From assembly GCA_030599175.1 (NCBI GenBank), contig JAUVON010000165.1:1-6439 (forward strand): 6,439 nucleotides of DNA, in the 5' to 3' direction. The position numbers were made by a program, and so were the translations under genes. Origin of the DNA: Desulfobulbaceae bacterium (GTDB lineage: Bacteria > Desulfobacterota > Desulfobulbia > Desulfobulbales > Desulfocapsaceae). The notes under the pieces are model-generated. The model searched no databases and was not told the DNA's origin. It was given only the letters and a program-made list of their open reading frames with translations. Positions 6,429 to 6,439 of the stretch are shown here, in pieces (the stretch's first letter is position 1; each line of letters starts with the position of its first letter).

Positions 6429-6439
6429 GTAAGAATGAG

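Noticed and set aside
1..6439. CRISPR array, tRNA or rRNA genes, transposase, toxin-antitoxin or phage genes
   Set aside because: No regularly spaced repeats, no cloverleaf or rRNA signature and no such protein motifs were found on either strand.

Overview
The window is 6.4 kb of chromosomal-looking DNA from a Gram-negative bacterium. Every protein on the + strand carries an export signal, and two of them look like outer-membrane beta-barrels ending in an aromatic residue. Base composition is moderate (mid-40s % GC in the genes, more AT-rich between them). The species cannot be fixed from the sequence. A marine or sediment proteobacterium or desulfobacterial lineage would fit, but that is inference.

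Layout. Positions 1-60 may be the last codons of a gene that begins outside the window. Positions 61-526 hold no convincing gene, but carry a long-spaced inverted repeat (95-108 / 160-173) and a short palindrome (258-271). A TetR-family repressor lies on the - strand (527-1096). Divergent from it is an exported beta-barrel protein whose real start is 1273, not the first ATG at 1252. The 176-base gap between the two starts holds a 14-bp perfect palindrome over the tetR start codon and a 24-bp imperfect palindrome upstream of the barrel gene. Both are natural candidates for operators. Next comes an exported metallo-beta-lactamase-fold hydrolase of the GntH / RNase Z-like type (2288-3568), closed by a strong intrinsic terminator (3655-3693). 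The last unit is a probable two-gene operon. Its first gene encodes a 607-residue envelope protein of unknown function, with a signal peptide, a large periplasmic domain, two membrane spans and a second periplasmic domain (3787-5610). Its second gene encodes another small exported beta-barrel (5697-6428).

How the parts may work together. The simplest reading is a TetR repressor controlling a divergent outer-membrane protein and possibly the exported hydrolase downstream. The 9-mer TAACCGATT occurs upstream of both. A separate envelope operon follows the terminator. No substrate can be named. The GntH name comes from family resemblance only: no other guanitoxin biosynthesis gene is present, and the protein is exported. 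The most novel item is the 607-residue two-domain envelope protein paired with its barrel partner.
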